19,984 bases of DNA from DAOVIY01 sp964441595 (GCA_964441595.1 CAYTXM010000010.1:1-19984), one strand, 5' to 3'; shown: positions 1-7,302, numbered from the stretch's first letter. Translations and numbers: made by a program. Notes: generated by a model from the sequence alone, not told the origin.

Positions 1-455
1 AATAGTTTAATATTAGAATGGGAAAAAGAAAAAATCTGCATTGCTCCTTGATTAGCGCGACGGAGAGAATAAAACAACAAAAATCCTATCAAAAGAACTG
101 GAATAAGTATAGGTAATATTATAGTAAAGAAAATAGCTGATGTACTATCACCTTCAACTTCAATATTTAATGAAGATATTTCTTCTGGAGAAAAGCCAAA
201 ATTTTGAAGGGTTTCTGGAAAAGAAACATTTACTTCTCTTTCTGTAATTAAAACAGTATCATCCTGAAGAAAAATATTAATACGGTTAGGATGAATAACA
301 ACTTTTGTTACTTCTTGTTCCCTTAAAGCTTGAATAGCTTCAGAAAAACTTACTTTCTTTGTATTTGAAGATGTACTTTCTAAAGCAGAGAAAAGTAAAG
401 AAAGAGCCAAAAAAAGAAGAAGCACTATTAAAAAAGACTTAGCTAATTTATTCAT
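1..455 (-). CDS. ftsH: ATP-dependent zinc metalloprotease FtsH, N-terminal part (cut by window edge)
   Basis: Partial gene; 151 residues are readable from the ATG at 455 with no stop before the window edge. FtsH is a membrane-anchored AAA+ protease that degrades misfolded membrane proteins and short-lived regulators. What is visible is the FtsH N-terminal layout: a first membrane helix at about residues 5-24, a small extracytoplasmic domain at about 30-105 (FtsH_ext type, with KKVSFSEAIQALREQEVTKV), a second helix at about 108-130, then LRRANQGAMQIFSFSHSNIK, which matches the region just after TM2 where FtsH proteins have MRQ..G.GAMSFGKSKAR. The AAA+ and HExxH protease domains lie outside the window. 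The family call rests on this junction and the topology. No Shine-Dalgarno precedes the start; a promoter with a duplicated -10 lies directly upstream. Confidence 0.85.
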   Translation of the reverse strand, partial: MNKLAKSFLIVLLLFLALSLLFSALESTSSNTKKVSFSEAIQALREQEVTKVVIHPNRINIFLQDDTVLITEREVNVSFPETLQNFGFSPEEISSLNIEVEGDSTSAIFFTIILPILIPVLLIGFLLFYSLRRANQGAMQIFSFSHSNIKL

Positions 456-464
456 AGCAATACT

Positions 465-508
465 ATTTTATACAATACTATTTTATCTTAAAATAAACTA
501 AAAAGCAA
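465..508 (-). promoter_or_regulatory. ftsH promoter with duplicated -10 segment
   Basis: On the minus strand, TTGCTT (508-503), a 17-nt spacer and TAAAAT (485-480) form a sigma70-like promoter. The segment ATAAAATAGTATTG occurs twice in tandem with a 15-nt period, so a second TAAAAT lies at 470-465. The ftsH ATG at 455 would have a leader of only about 18 nt or less. The -35 element lies directly against the stop codon (512-510) of the upstream gene. Predicted by eye only. Confidence 0.5.
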
Positions 509-509
509 T

Positions 510-1689
510 CTAAGGATAGATAGGTTCAGTTATACCCTGGAGATGAGAGATAGCACTATTTACTGCCTCTAAAGATGAGCTCATTATAAGGTATCCCTCA
601 CAAAAAGCATAAGTAATTGCTGCTTCTTCCCCAGAATAAGTAAAGTAACGAATTTCTGCGCCTGCATTGGTAGTTTCTTTAAAATCTTTTGCTGTTTTCT
701 TAGGAATATTTACAAGAAAAAAATCTTTTAAATCATCTAAGATACCTAATTTCTTTTCCCAAGCCAAGAAAACTGATTTTACTTCTTCCTTCCCTTCTAC
801 TCCAATATCAATAATTAAACCAAGTGATGGATTAACTTCTCCATAATAAGAATAGGCCAAATATTTACGAGCTAACATATAAGGCTGCAATCTTACTGGT
901 AATTGTGGAATAAGAGAAAGAACTACTTCCTCATTTGTAAGAGGATCATTATGTACTTTAGGAATAAGAATTTTGAAGGTTCCAGGAGCAGCCATTTCAG
1001 AAAGAGCTGATTCTTTTATAGCTTTAACAATATCTAAACTACTAATTTCTATATTAAAAAGGGATTTTTGAAACGGACCACTCACTTGAGGATATGGCGA
1101 AGCAGTTAAAGTTGTTGTCGTTGTGCTTGTAATAGTGGTTGTTGTAATAGTAGTAACAGGTCCAGCTTGAAAAAACTTAGGCCAAAGATAAAAATATCCT
1201 AATGCGACTACTACTATAATTAATACACCTATAATGATAAAGGGTAGAAATTTATTTTTTTGTGGAGGTTCTGCCTCAGTAGTTGGAAATTCAGACGCTC
1301 CAACTGGCGCTTCCGGGGCAAAAGAAGGCTCTGATTCAGAAAAAGCCGACTCTGGTTGCATACTAGGCTCTGGTTGCGTACCTTGCATACCAAACCCCTG
1401 TTCCATAGAAGGACCTGGTGAAGGAGTAACAGCAGGTGGTGGTGGTGAAGGAGGTGGAGGCGAAGGAGGCATTCCTGAAATTGCCCCTCCTTCAGATTTA
1501 ATTTTTTCTAAATCTGATTGCGATGTTCTTATAAAAACATTTGAAGGTGGNNNNNNNNNNNNNNNNNNNNNNNNNNNNNNNNNNNNNNNNNNNNNNNNNN
1601 NNNNNNNNNNNNNNNNNNNNNNNNNNNNNNNNNNNNNNNNNNNNNNNNNNATTAGAGACATTAGAAGGTAAAGAAAAATTTTCTGGCAT
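510..1689 (-). CDS. Membrane-anchored Pro-rich protein of unknown function, interrupted by an assembly gap
   Basis: I do not recognise a named family. After the 100-N gap (1551-1650) the protein reads PPSNVFIRTSQSDLEKIK, then a Gly/Ser/Pro-rich disordered stretch with several PPPP runs, an acidic Glu/Pro segment, one strong membrane helix (starting FLPFIIIGVLIIVVVALGYF), a Thr-rich linker, and a folded C-terminal domain of about 190 residues ending in GITEPIYP. The likely topology is cytoplasmic Pro-rich N-terminus and extracytoplasmic C-terminal domain. The segment ITYAFCEGYLIMSSSLEAVNSAI resembles the end of DUF3352-like domains, a weak similarity. The start is uncertain: ATG at 1661 is in frame only if the gap is really 100 nt. 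ATG at 1689 (MPENFSLPSNVSN) fits better, because it sits just below a good promoter and its PSNV matches the PSNV after the gap. The real reading frame across the gap is unknown. Confidence 0.6.
1551..1650. other. Assembly gap of exactly 100 N
   Basis: One hundred consecutive N, a common scaffolding placeholder, so the true length is unknown. It falls in the N-terminal coding part of the Pro-rich membrane protein. The sequences flanking the gap are near-repeats of each other: on the minus strand, ACCTTCTAATGTCTCTAAT on the upstream side and ACCTTCAAATGTTTTTAT on the downstream side. Confidence 0.97.
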
Positions 1690-1723
1690 ATTTTTAAAAA
1701 TTAAAATTTAAGATATTTCATTT

Positions 1724-1753
1724 ATTTTATTGTACCACAAAAACAAATGTCAA
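1724..1753 (-). promoter_or_regulatory. Promoter for the Pro-rich membrane protein
   Basis: On the minus strand a consensus -35 TTGACA (1753-1748), an 18-nt spacer and TAAAAT (1729-1724). It lies in the short gap after pnp. It supports the ATG at 1689 as the true start, which leaves a leader of roughly 28 nt. Confidence 0.5.
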
Positions 1754-1765
1754 GAAAATCTACCT

Positions 1766-3871
1766 CTATTTATTATCTTTATCAAAGGCGTCTTTTAAAG
1801 AAAGGGATATCTTGCCATTTGGTTCCACTTTTTTAATTTTTAATTTTAAGGCATCGCCTACGTGAACAACATCTTCCACTTTATTTACATGTCGAGGGGC
1901 TAATTCTGAAATATGAAGAAGTCCTTCCTTACGGCCACCTAAATTTATAATGGCGCCAAAATCCCTAATTTCCGACACCGTTCCTTGCACTAATTCTCCT
2001 GCTAAAAATTCTTTGGTTACTTCTTTAATTCTGATAATTGCTGACTCTGCTTTTTCTTCATCTGGGGCTGTCACAAAAATAGTACCATCATCATTAATAT
2101 CAATAGCAGCACCAGTATCTTCAATAATCTTATTTATAATTTTACCGCCAGGACCAATAAGACTGCCTATCTGTTCTTGTTTTATTTTAAGAGTAAATAT
2201 TCTTGGAGCAAAAGGAGAAAGATTTTTTCTAGGCTCAGGAATAACTTCGTTCATTTTTTCTAAAATAAACAACCTTGCATCTTTAGCTTTATCTAAAATT
2301 TCTCCCAAGATTTTTGATTCTACACCATTCATTTTCACATCCATCTGCAAAGCAGTAACTCCATTTTTAGTCCCAGTTACTTTAAAATCCATATCCCCAT
2401 AATGATCTTCAGGGCCTTGAATATCGGTTAAAATTTTATACTTATTATTTTTATCCATTATCAGGCCCATAGCAATTCCAGCAACATGCTCTTTAATAGG
2501 AACTCCGCTTGCCATTAAAGCTAATGATGAAGCGCAAGTAGCTGCCATGGAAGTAGAGCCATTTGAGGACAAAATTTCTGAAACTACCCGAATTGTATAA
2601 GGAAATTCTTCTTGAGAAGGAATCATTGGTAAAATCGCTTTTTCTCCCAAAGCTCCATGTCCAATTTCTCTCCTGCCTGGACCTCTTAAAGGTGCTATTT
2701 CACCTGATGAATAAGCGGGAAAATTATAATGATGTAAGAACCTTTTCTCTCCTGAAATTTCCATGCCTTGTAAAAGTAGGACATCGCCTGGAGAACCTAA
2801 AGTAACAACTGATAAAACATGGGTTTTACCCCTCATAAATAAAGCTGATCCATGTGGTCGTGGCAAAATGTCAATAGCTACTTCCAATGGCCTAATCTCG
2901 TCTAGCTTTCGTAAATCAGGTCTTTTGTCTCTCTCTAAAATATTTTTATGAACAACATTATCAATTTCCTGATCCAAAATAAATTTAGCGTCAGACAAAC
3001 TCTCTTCTGAGTAATCTTTGCTACGCAGATAATCAATCAATTCTCCTTTTAAAACAAATAAGTTATCATCTCTTTCAGTTTTATCTTTAATATAAATAAC
3101 AGATTCTAATTTGTCTTTTAAAAAGTTCTTTATTTCTTCTTTAATGTTTTCGTCATATTCTTTTAAAATAATTTCCTCTTTGGAAGAGCCCTCTGCAGTA
3201 ATAATACTACTTAATTCTTTATTAAGTTCTGTGATTCCTTTTTGAGCCATTTCCATAGCTTCTTTGACAATGTCTTCCGAAACTTCCTTAGATTCTGCCT
3301 CTAACATATTTATTACATTATCAGGGCCTGAAACTACCATATTCAACAGTGCTTCTTCCCTTTGTTTGTAAGTTGAATTAATAATAAGCCCTGTTTTTTC
3401 TAACCAACTAATTCTTACTGCTGCTATTGGTCCTTGCCATGGAATATTAGAAGTACCTAAAGCTAATGAAGCGGCAATAATTCCTAAAATATCAGGATCA
3501 TTATCTTCATCAATTGATAAACAAGTAATTACAATCTGAACATCCCTTCTCATATTAGCGGGGAAAAGAGGCCTAATAGTTCTGTCTATAAGGCGACTAG
3601 TTAAAATCGCGCTCTCTGATGGTCGAGATTCTCTTCTAAGAAAACGGCTGCCGTAAATTTTACCAGCAGCATAATATTTTTCTTCGTAATTAACTATAAG
3701 AGGGAAATAATCTAAATCCATTCTGTCTTCTTTGCCCATAACTGCGGAAGCCAATACCACAGTATCTCCCATCCTTACCATTACTGACCCATTAGATTGT
3801 TCGGCAAGATTAGAAAATTCTGCACTTATAACCTTATCTCCAATTTTTAATTGATATTCTTTTTTTTTCAT
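1766..3871 (-). CDS. pnp: Polyribonucleotide nucleotidyltransferase (PNPase)
   Basis: Phosphorolytic 3'-5' exoribonuclease that degrades RNA to nucleoside diphosphates; cytoplasmic trimer and core of bacterial RNA turnover. The 701-residue length is normal for the family. Order: first RNase PH-like domain from the N-terminus (VMVRMGDTVVLASAV), a helical linker, second RNase PH-like domain from about residue 310 (IRPLEVAIDILPRPHGSALF, LHHYNFPAYSSGE), the catalytic stretch DIQGPEDHYGDMDFKVTGT with the conserved aspartates, a KH domain (IGPGGKII at about 572-579) and an S1 domain (about 627-694, GTVSEIRDFGAIINLGGRKEG). It is the last gene of the rpsO-NYN-pnp unit, 30 nt after the NYN gene. The start at ATG 3871 has no Shine-Dalgarno. 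No terminator hairpin is visible after the stop. Confidence 0.97.
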   Translation of the reverse strand: MKKKEYQLKIGDKVISAEFSNLAEQSNGSVMVRMGDTVVLASAVMGKEDRMDLDYFPLIVNYEEKYYAAGKIYGSRFLRRESRPSESAILTSRLIDRTIRPLFPANMRRDVQIVITCLSIDEDNDPDILGIIAASLALGTSNIPWQGPIAAVRISWLEKTGLIINSTYKQREEALLNMVVSGPDNVINMLEAESKEVSEDIVKEAMEMAQKGITELNKELSSIITAEGSSKEEIILKEYDENIKEEIKNFLKDKLESVIYIKDKTERDDNLFVLKGELIDYLRSKDYSEESLSDAKFILDQEIDNVVHKNILERDKRPDLRKLDEIRPLEVAIDILPRPHGSALFMRGKTHVLSVVTLGSPGDVLLLQGMEISGEKRFLHHYNFPAYSSGEIAPLRGPGRREIGHGALGEKAILPMIPSQEEFPYTIRVVSEILSSNGSTSMAATCASSLALMASGVPIKEHVAGIAMGLIMDKNNKYKILTDIQGPEDHYGDMDFKVTGTKNGVTALQMDVKMNGVESKILGEILDKAKDARLFILEKMNEVIPEPRKNLSPFAPRIFTLKIKQEQIGSLIGPGGKIINKIIEDTGAAIDINDDGTIFVTAPDEEKAESAIIRIKEVTKEFLAGELVQGTVSEIRDFGAIINLGGRKEGLLHISELAPRHVNKVEDVVHVGDALKLKIKKVEPNGKISLSLKDAFDKDNK

Positions 3872-3901
3872 TTGTATTATTTCAATTCTATTTTATTTAT
3901 T

Positions 3902-4462
3902 TTATCTTTTCAATTTAATTTTCATAATATTAGGTAATTTTTTCACAAAACCTTGTTTTTGAGATTTAAAGAGAAAATAATCTGGGCGAGAATCCAAATC
4001 TGTAAATTCATCAACTAATTCTTTCAGACGGAAGGAAGAAGTTTTTCCAAACCCCATAAGCTCAACATGTTTTCCTAATGCTTCTAAGTATTCAACTAAT
4101 GGAATAAAATCTCCATCTCCACTTACTAAAACTAACACATCAATATTAGCGCATAATCTAACAGCGTCCACTGCCAATCCTACATCCCAATCTCCCTTTT
4201 TTGTTCCATCAGGATAAACTTGTAAATCCTTTAATCGAACTTCTATGCCAGCTTTTTCCAAGGCGTCAAAAAAGGAAGCCTCGCCAGGCTCATCAGCTTT
4301 AGTAGCATATGCGATTGCCCTAATTAATTGGCGACCAGCTGTTGCTTCTAAAAGAAGATTTTTAAAATTTACTCTGGCACCATAAAGATTCTTCGCAGAA
4401 TGATAAAGATTTTGAACATCTATCAAAACCGCTATTCGCTGGTTTTTGTGTCTTATAAGCAT
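3902..4462 (-). CDS. NYN-domain (LabA/DUF88) putative ribonuclease
   Basis: PIN-like NYN-domain protein of 186 residues; family members are metal-dependent RNases or presumed RNA-processing enzymes. Conserved acidic positions are visible: D15 in AVLIDVQNLY, D91 and D93 in KKGDWDVGLAVDAV with D99, and D116/D118 in LVLVSGDGDFIPLVEYL. All are expected to line the metal site, so the enzyme looks intact. The C-terminal tail is basic (KLPNIMKIKLKR), which would suit RNA contact. It lies 9 nt after rpsO and 30 nt before pnp, so it is almost certainly co-transcribed with a ribosomal protein and the main 3'-5' exonuclease. The substrate is unknown; an RNA-processing role is inferred from fold and neighbours. 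Confidence 0.9.
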   Translation of the reverse strand: MLIRHKNQRIAVLIDVQNLYHSAKNLYGARVNFKNLLLEATAGRQLIRAIAYATKADEPGEASFFDALEKAGIEVRLKDLQVYPDGTKKGDWDVGLAVDAVRLCANIDVLVLVSGDGDFIPLVEYLEALGKHVELMGFGKTSSFRLKELVDEFTDLDSRPDYFLFKSQKQGFVKKLPNIMKIKLKR

Positions 4463-4471
4463 AAATTAAAA

Positions 4472-4732
4472 TTACAGACCAAGCTTTTTTATCGTCTTGT
4501 TATAACGACGAAGCGATACTTTTTTTAAATAAGAAAGAAGCCTTCTTCTATCAGAAACCATACCCAAAAGCCCTCTCCTTGAATGATAATCTTTGGGATG
4601 TTTTTTTAAATGCTTGCTTAATAGCTTTACTTCTTTTGTTAATAAAGCAACCTGTACTTCAGGAGATCCAGTATCTTTTTTATGAGTAGCAAATTCTTCA
4701 ATAACTTTTTCTTTTTGTTTTGTAGTGAGCAT
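4472..4732 (-). CDS. rpsO: 30S ribosomal protein S15
   Basis: Small-subunit protein that binds 16S rRNA in the central domain early in 30S assembly. The 86-residue length is typical (E. coli S15 is 89). The diagnostic stretch DTGSPEVQVALLTKEV is followed by LSKHLKKHPKDYHSRRGLL and DRRRLLSYLKK, containing the conserved His/Ser/Arg rRNA-binding residues. It is first in the unit rpsO-NYN-pnp; the rpsO-pnp pairing is classical in bacteria, here with the NYN gene inserted. It has an extended -10 promoter upstream and a leader of only about 8 nt, so there is no room for the S15 autoregulatory mRNA structures known in other bacteria. Confidence 0.97.
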   Translation of the reverse strand: MLTTKQKEKVIEEFATHKKDTGSPEVQVALLTKEVKLLSKHLKKHPKDYHSRRGLLGMVSDRRRLLSYLKKVSLRRYNKTIKKLGL

Positions 4733-4746
4733 ATTTTAATATCTTT

Positions 4747-4775
4747 ATATTATCATAATTTTTTTATTAAAGCAA
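4747..4775 (-). promoter_or_regulatory. rpsO operon promoter
   Basis: On the minus strand TTGCTT (4775-4770), a 17-nt spacer, then TAATAT (4752-4747) with an extended -10 TG two bases upstream. The predicted transcription start is about 8 nt before the rpsO ATG at 4732. Confidence 0.55.
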
Positions 4776-4787
4776 TCTTAAAAATGA

Positions 4788-4807
4788 AAAGCCCCTTAAG
4801 GGGCTTT
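4788..4807 (-). terminator. Intrinsic terminator after tRNA-Ser(GCT)
   Basis: Perfect 20-nt palindrome AAAGCCCCTTAAGGGGCTTT, followed on the minus strand by TCATTTTT. It lies 7 nt beyond the 3' end of the tRNA and just upstream of the rpsO promoter. Confidence 0.75.
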
Positions 4808-4814
4808 GATTAGC

Positions 4815-4901
4815 GGAGGGTGTGGGATTCGAACCCACGGGCCGCTTTTAAACGGCCACAGGTTAGCAACCTGCTGCTTTGGACCACTCAGCCAACCCTC
4901 C
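4815..4901 (-). tRNA. tRNA-Ser(GCT)
   Basis: Reads 5'-3' on the minus strand as a complete class II tRNA of 87 nt: acceptor GGAGGGT pairs with ACCCTCC, discriminator G, T-arm GTGGG-TTCGAAT-CCCAC, and a long variable arm (GGCCG...CGGCC type) as expected for serine. The anticodon GCT is at 4867-4865 and reads AGC/AGU. No CCA is encoded (CTA follows the discriminator), so the CCA-adding enzyme is needed. Confidence 0.95.
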
Positions 4902-4932
4902 TTAAATTTATTTTTAATATTTGGTATTAATA

Positions 4933-4961
4933 AGTTTATCTGAAAGAAACAAAAAATGCAA
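4933..4961 (-). promoter_or_regulatory. tRNA-Ser(GCT) promoter
   Basis: On the minus strand TTGCAT (4961-4956), a 17-nt spacer and TAAACT (4938-4933), placing the start about 25 nt before the mature tRNA. It is divergent from the plus-strand promoter at 4981. Confidence 0.45.
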
Positions 4962-4980
4962 CAAAAATTTGGTGTGGGGG

Positions 4981-5008
4981 TTGACAAAAATTATTTATAT
5001 GCTAAAAT
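4981..5008 (+). promoter_or_regulatory. Strong promoter for the 3D-domain gene
   Basis: TTGACA (4981-4986), a 16-nt spacer and TAAAAT (5003-5008) with an extended -10 (TGC directly before it). This is the closest to consensus of the promoters in the window. The 11-mer TATGCTAAAAT (4998-5008) recurs before the MBL-fold gene at 14893-14903. Confidence 0.65.
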
Positions 5009-5017
5009 TTAAAAAGT

Positions 5018-5038
5018 CTCCCAAAAAGGGAGTTTTTT
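5018..5038 (+). terminator. Terminator-like hairpin at the 5' end of the 3D-gene transcript
   Basis: CTCCC-AAAAA-GGGAG followed by six T. It starts about 3 nt after the predicted transcription start and ends 17 nt before the ATG. It could be an attenuator, an mRNA-stabilising 5' hairpin, or a terminator generating a very short RNA. No gene on this strand upstream would need it. Confidence 0.5.
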
Positions 5039-5055
5039 AATGTAAATAAAATATT

Positions 5056-5562
5056 ATGGATATTCTTAATAAAGCTGCAAAATCTGGAATTCTTGTCTTG
5101 GTTCTAAGTTTTAGCTTTTTTAGCCCTTGGTCAGGATTAATAGTAGAAGGATCACCATCTACTATTATTAATAGTTCTGGACAAGAAATTCTTAGCGCTG
5201 GCAATGAAGGATTTTATCATAATTCAAATGATACCTTTTTTACAGCTGTTCATTCACTTCAGCCCTCAATTGAAACAAGAAAAATTGCTGTAACAGCGTA
5301 CTCTTCTACTCCAGACCAAACAGATGATTCTCCATTTATCACTGCTTCTGGCGTATGGGTTTATGATGGAATTGTTGCTTCTAATTTTTTACCATTTGGG
5401 ACAAAAGTAAGATTTCCCGAACTATTCAGAGACAAGATTTTCACTGTTGATGATAAAATGCATGAGCGTTTTACCGATACAAGAGTAGATATTTGGTTTG
5501 CTGATAAGGAATCGGCAAAAGAGTTCGGTATAAAAGAAACAATGATGGAAATATTAAGATAA
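5056..5562 (+). CDS. Secreted 3D-domain protein (RlpA/MltA-like double-psi beta-barrel fold)
   Basis: A 168-residue protein with an N-terminal hydrophobic segment at about residues 10-30 (signal peptide or anchor), a variable Ser/Asn-rich linker, and a 3D domain at about 77-165. The 3D signature is present: VTAYSSTPDQTDDSPFITASG, FLPFGTKVRFPELF, then TVDDKM (D132, D133) and RVDIWFADKESAKEFG (D145), the three aspartates that name the domain. 3D domains occur in peptidoglycan-acting enzymes and resuscitation/stationary-phase proteins, so a role in cell-wall turnover outside the membrane is likely. The enzymatic activity is not established by sequence. It is a single-gene unit with its own promoter, a 5' hairpin and a terminator. 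Confidence 0.85.
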   Translation: MDILNKAAKSGILVLVLSFSFFSPWSGLIVEGSPSTIINSSGQEILSAGNEGFYHNSNDTFFTAVHSLQPSIETRKIAVTAYSSTPDQTDDSPFITASGVWVYDGIVASNFLPFGTKVRFPELFRDKIFTVDDKMHERFTDTRVDIWFADKESAKEFGIKETMMEILR

Positions 5563-5587
5563 AAATAGTTTATAGTAATTAATGATT

Positions 5588-5620
5588 AAAACATCCCATT
5601 TTCCAACGGGATGTTTTTTT
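5588..5620 (+). terminator. Intrinsic terminator, possibly bidirectional
   Basis: AAACATCCC (5588-5596) pairs with GGGATGTTT (5608-5616) and is followed by more T. It closes the 3D-domain gene. The minus-strand reading also ends in GGGATGTTTT directly downstream of tRNA-Leu, so it probably serves both convergent units. Confidence 0.8.
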
Positions 5621-5622
5621 AG

Positions 5623-5706
5623 TGCCCAGGGTGGGACTCGAACCCACAAGGAGTTACCTCCAACAGATTTTAAGTCTGTCATGTATGCCAATTCCATCAC
5701 CTGGGC
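5623..5706 (-). tRNA. tRNA-Leu(TAA)
   Basis: An 84-nt class II tRNA on the minus strand: acceptor GCCCAGG/CCTGGGC, discriminator A, anticodon stem ACAGA/TCTGT with loop CTTAAAA (anticodon TAA at 5672-5670), long variable arm, T-arm GTGGG-TTCGAGT-CCCAC. No CCA is encoded (CTA follows). Last member of the tRNA-infB unit, 20 nt after tRNA-Cys, with the terminator immediately beyond. Confidence 0.95.
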
Positions 5707-5726
5707 AACAAATAATTTTCAAATTG

Positions 5727-5799
5727 AGGCCATGGTGGGATTTGCACCCACGAATAACGGTTTTGCAGACCGTCGTGTTAGCTACTTCACCACATGGCC
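5727..5799 (-). tRNA. tRNA-Cys(GCA)
   Basis: A 73-nt tRNA on the minus strand: acceptor GGCCATG/CATGGCC, discriminator T as expected for cysteine, anticodon loop CTGCAAA with GCA at 5766-5764, T-arm GTGGG-TGCAAAT-CCCAC. No CCA is encoded (CAA follows). It begins 13 nt after the infB stop codon. Confidence 0.95.
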
Positions 5800-5812
5800 A
5801 TAATTTATCTTA

Positions 5813-7291
5813 TTAGATTTTTCTGAAAAATACAAGAAAATCTCCTTTCTCTACTCTCTCTGGACAATTAACTATTAAACCACATTCTTCGCCTGTATTA
5901 ATATTCAGAACATCAGCCTTATTTTTTTGTAGATTTAAAATTTTGCCTTGGCTAATTATTTTTTCTTCACGCAACAAACGAAAACGAATTTTATTTTGAA
6001 CCTTACCTTCAATAACCTTTCCTCCTATTAATTGACTTCTTTTTATAGGATTAAAAATAGCTAAAATTTCTAATTTCCCAAGAATTTCTTCTGTTGGTTT
6101 TTTTATAAACTCATTCTCTACTAATTCTTTAATTTTATCTTCAATTTCATAGATAACACTCCCTTCAACCAACAATAAATTTTTGTTAGATAAAAGAATA
6201 TTATTTGTCTCTGGTCTTTTTCTGACCCTAAAGCATATAATTAAGGTTTTTCCTGATGGAACTATTTTAAAATCACTTTCAGAAACATCACCAGTTTCAT
6301 TTTTTAAAAGTAGAAAGGACCAATCATTTTTTTCTCCTGTTTGCGCTATGATTTGCTCTAATGCTTCGCCTGAACCAAATGTGTCGCTTTTTATAATAAT
6401 TGGAATTTTAATTTTTGAATCCTTATTTCCTAATTCTTTGCCAACTATTCTTGGTTCTTCGCTTAAATCAATTATTTCATCTCCTGCGCCACCAACTAAA
6501 AACTTTGCTCCTACTGATACTGGCTTTTCAAAACCAAGTACTTTCACTGGCGAGGAAAAAGTTGCTTCAGGAATAGATTTTCCTTGAAAATTTTCCAAAA
6601 TTTTTACTTTTCCTCCAATCTGATCTGCTTTTATATTATCCTTCAGATAAAGGGTGCCATTAGTAATAATTAAACTTGTTGTATTTCCTCTAAAGCGATC
6701 TAAATGGGATTCTATCACAACGCCTGAAGCTTGATTGTTTGGATTAGCTTTTAATTCCTGCATCTCTGACAACAAAAGAATAAGCTCTAAAAATTCATCA
6801 ATGCCTTGTCCTGTCTTTGAAGAAACACCAATAAAAGGAACATCACCGCCTCGGCCTTCTAATAATACTCCTGCTTCAGATAATTCATTTTTTATTTTTT
6901 CTAAATTAACTCCCTCTTTGTCAGTTTTTGTAATTGCCACAATATAAGGAATCTGAGCTTCCTTTATATCTTTTAATGATTCTTTCGTTTGCACTTTTAC
7001 TCCTTCGTCAGCAGCAACTACTAAAATAGCAATATCAGCAACCTTTGCTCCTCTGGAACGAATTTTAGAAAATGCTTCATGTCCGGGAGTATCAATAAAA
7101 GTGATCTTTTTACCTTCCACCTCTATTTCATAAGCACCAATATGTTGAGTAATTCCTCCTGATTCTTTTTCGGCAATTTTTGTTTTTTTAATATAATCTA
7201 AAAGGCTCGTTTTGCCATGATCTACATGCCCCAAAACGACGATAATCGGAGGACGTGAAACTAAACCTAATTGTTTATTTTTATCTTTCAT
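5813..7291 (-). CDS. infB: Translation initiation factor IF-2, short form
   Basis: GTPase that delivers initiator fMet-tRNA to the 30S subunit and promotes subunit joining. At 492 residues it is only the core: the G domain starts almost at once and the long N-terminal region of E. coli IF-2 (890 aa) is absent. G1 GHVDHGKT (21-28), G2 GGIT (45-48), G3 DTPGH (67-71), G4 TKTD (121-124; usually NKxD), G5 SSK (157-159). Domain II follows (about 185-270, ASGVVIESHLDRFRGNTTSLII), then domain III and a C-terminal domain with EGKVQNKIRFRLLREEKII that binds fMet-tRNA. It is flanked on the same strand by tRNA genes: tRNA-Ser with its CCA ends 11 nt before the ATG, tRNA-Cys begins 13 nt after the stop. 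No Shine-Dalgarno is visible. Confidence 0.96.
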   Translation of the reverse strand: MKDKNKQLGLVSRPPIIVVLGHVDHGKTSLLDYIKKTKIAEKESGGITQHIGAYEIEVEGKKITFIDTPGHEAFSKIRSRGAKVADIAILVVAADEGVKVQTKESLKDIKEAQIPYIVAITKTDKEGVNLEKIKNELSEAGVLLEGRGGDVPFIGVSSKTGQGIDEFLELILLLSEMQELKANPNNQASGVVIESHLDRFRGNTTSLIITNGTLYLKDNIKADQIGGKVKILENFQGKSIPEATFSSPVKVLGFEKPVSVGAKFLVGGAGDEIIDLSEEPRIVGKELGNKDSKIKIPIIIKSDTFGSGEALEQIIAQTGEKNDWSFLLLKNETGDVSESDFKIVPSGKTLIICFRVRKRPETNNILLSNKNLLLVEGSVIYEIEDKIKELVENEFIKKPTEEILGKLEILAIFNPIKRSQLIGGKVIEGKVQNKIRFRLLREEKIISQGKILNLQKNKADVLNINTGEECGLIVNCPERVEKGDFLVFFRKI

Positions 7292-7302
7292 ATTAATAAA
7301 TA

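Noticed and set aside
1234..1671. Plus-strand Gly-rich open frame spanning the N gap
   Set aside because: It is the antisense reading of the Pro-rich segment and gap of the minus-strand membrane protein; Gly runs mirror Pro codons.
4970..4985. G-run GTGTGGGGG before the promoter at 4981 as a regulatory site
   Set aside because: A single short G-run without symmetry or repeat; nothing supports a function.
4796..4987. Minus-strand open frame across tRNA-Ser(GCT)
   Set aside because: It runs straight through the tRNA and its terminator and has no family features.
5582..5816. Two plus-strand short open frames over the tRNA-Leu/tRNA-Cys region
   Set aside because: They are antisense to two well-folded tRNA genes; the familiar-looking GGTRTHKE and VGLEPTRS strings are typical of spurious proteins read from tRNA complements.
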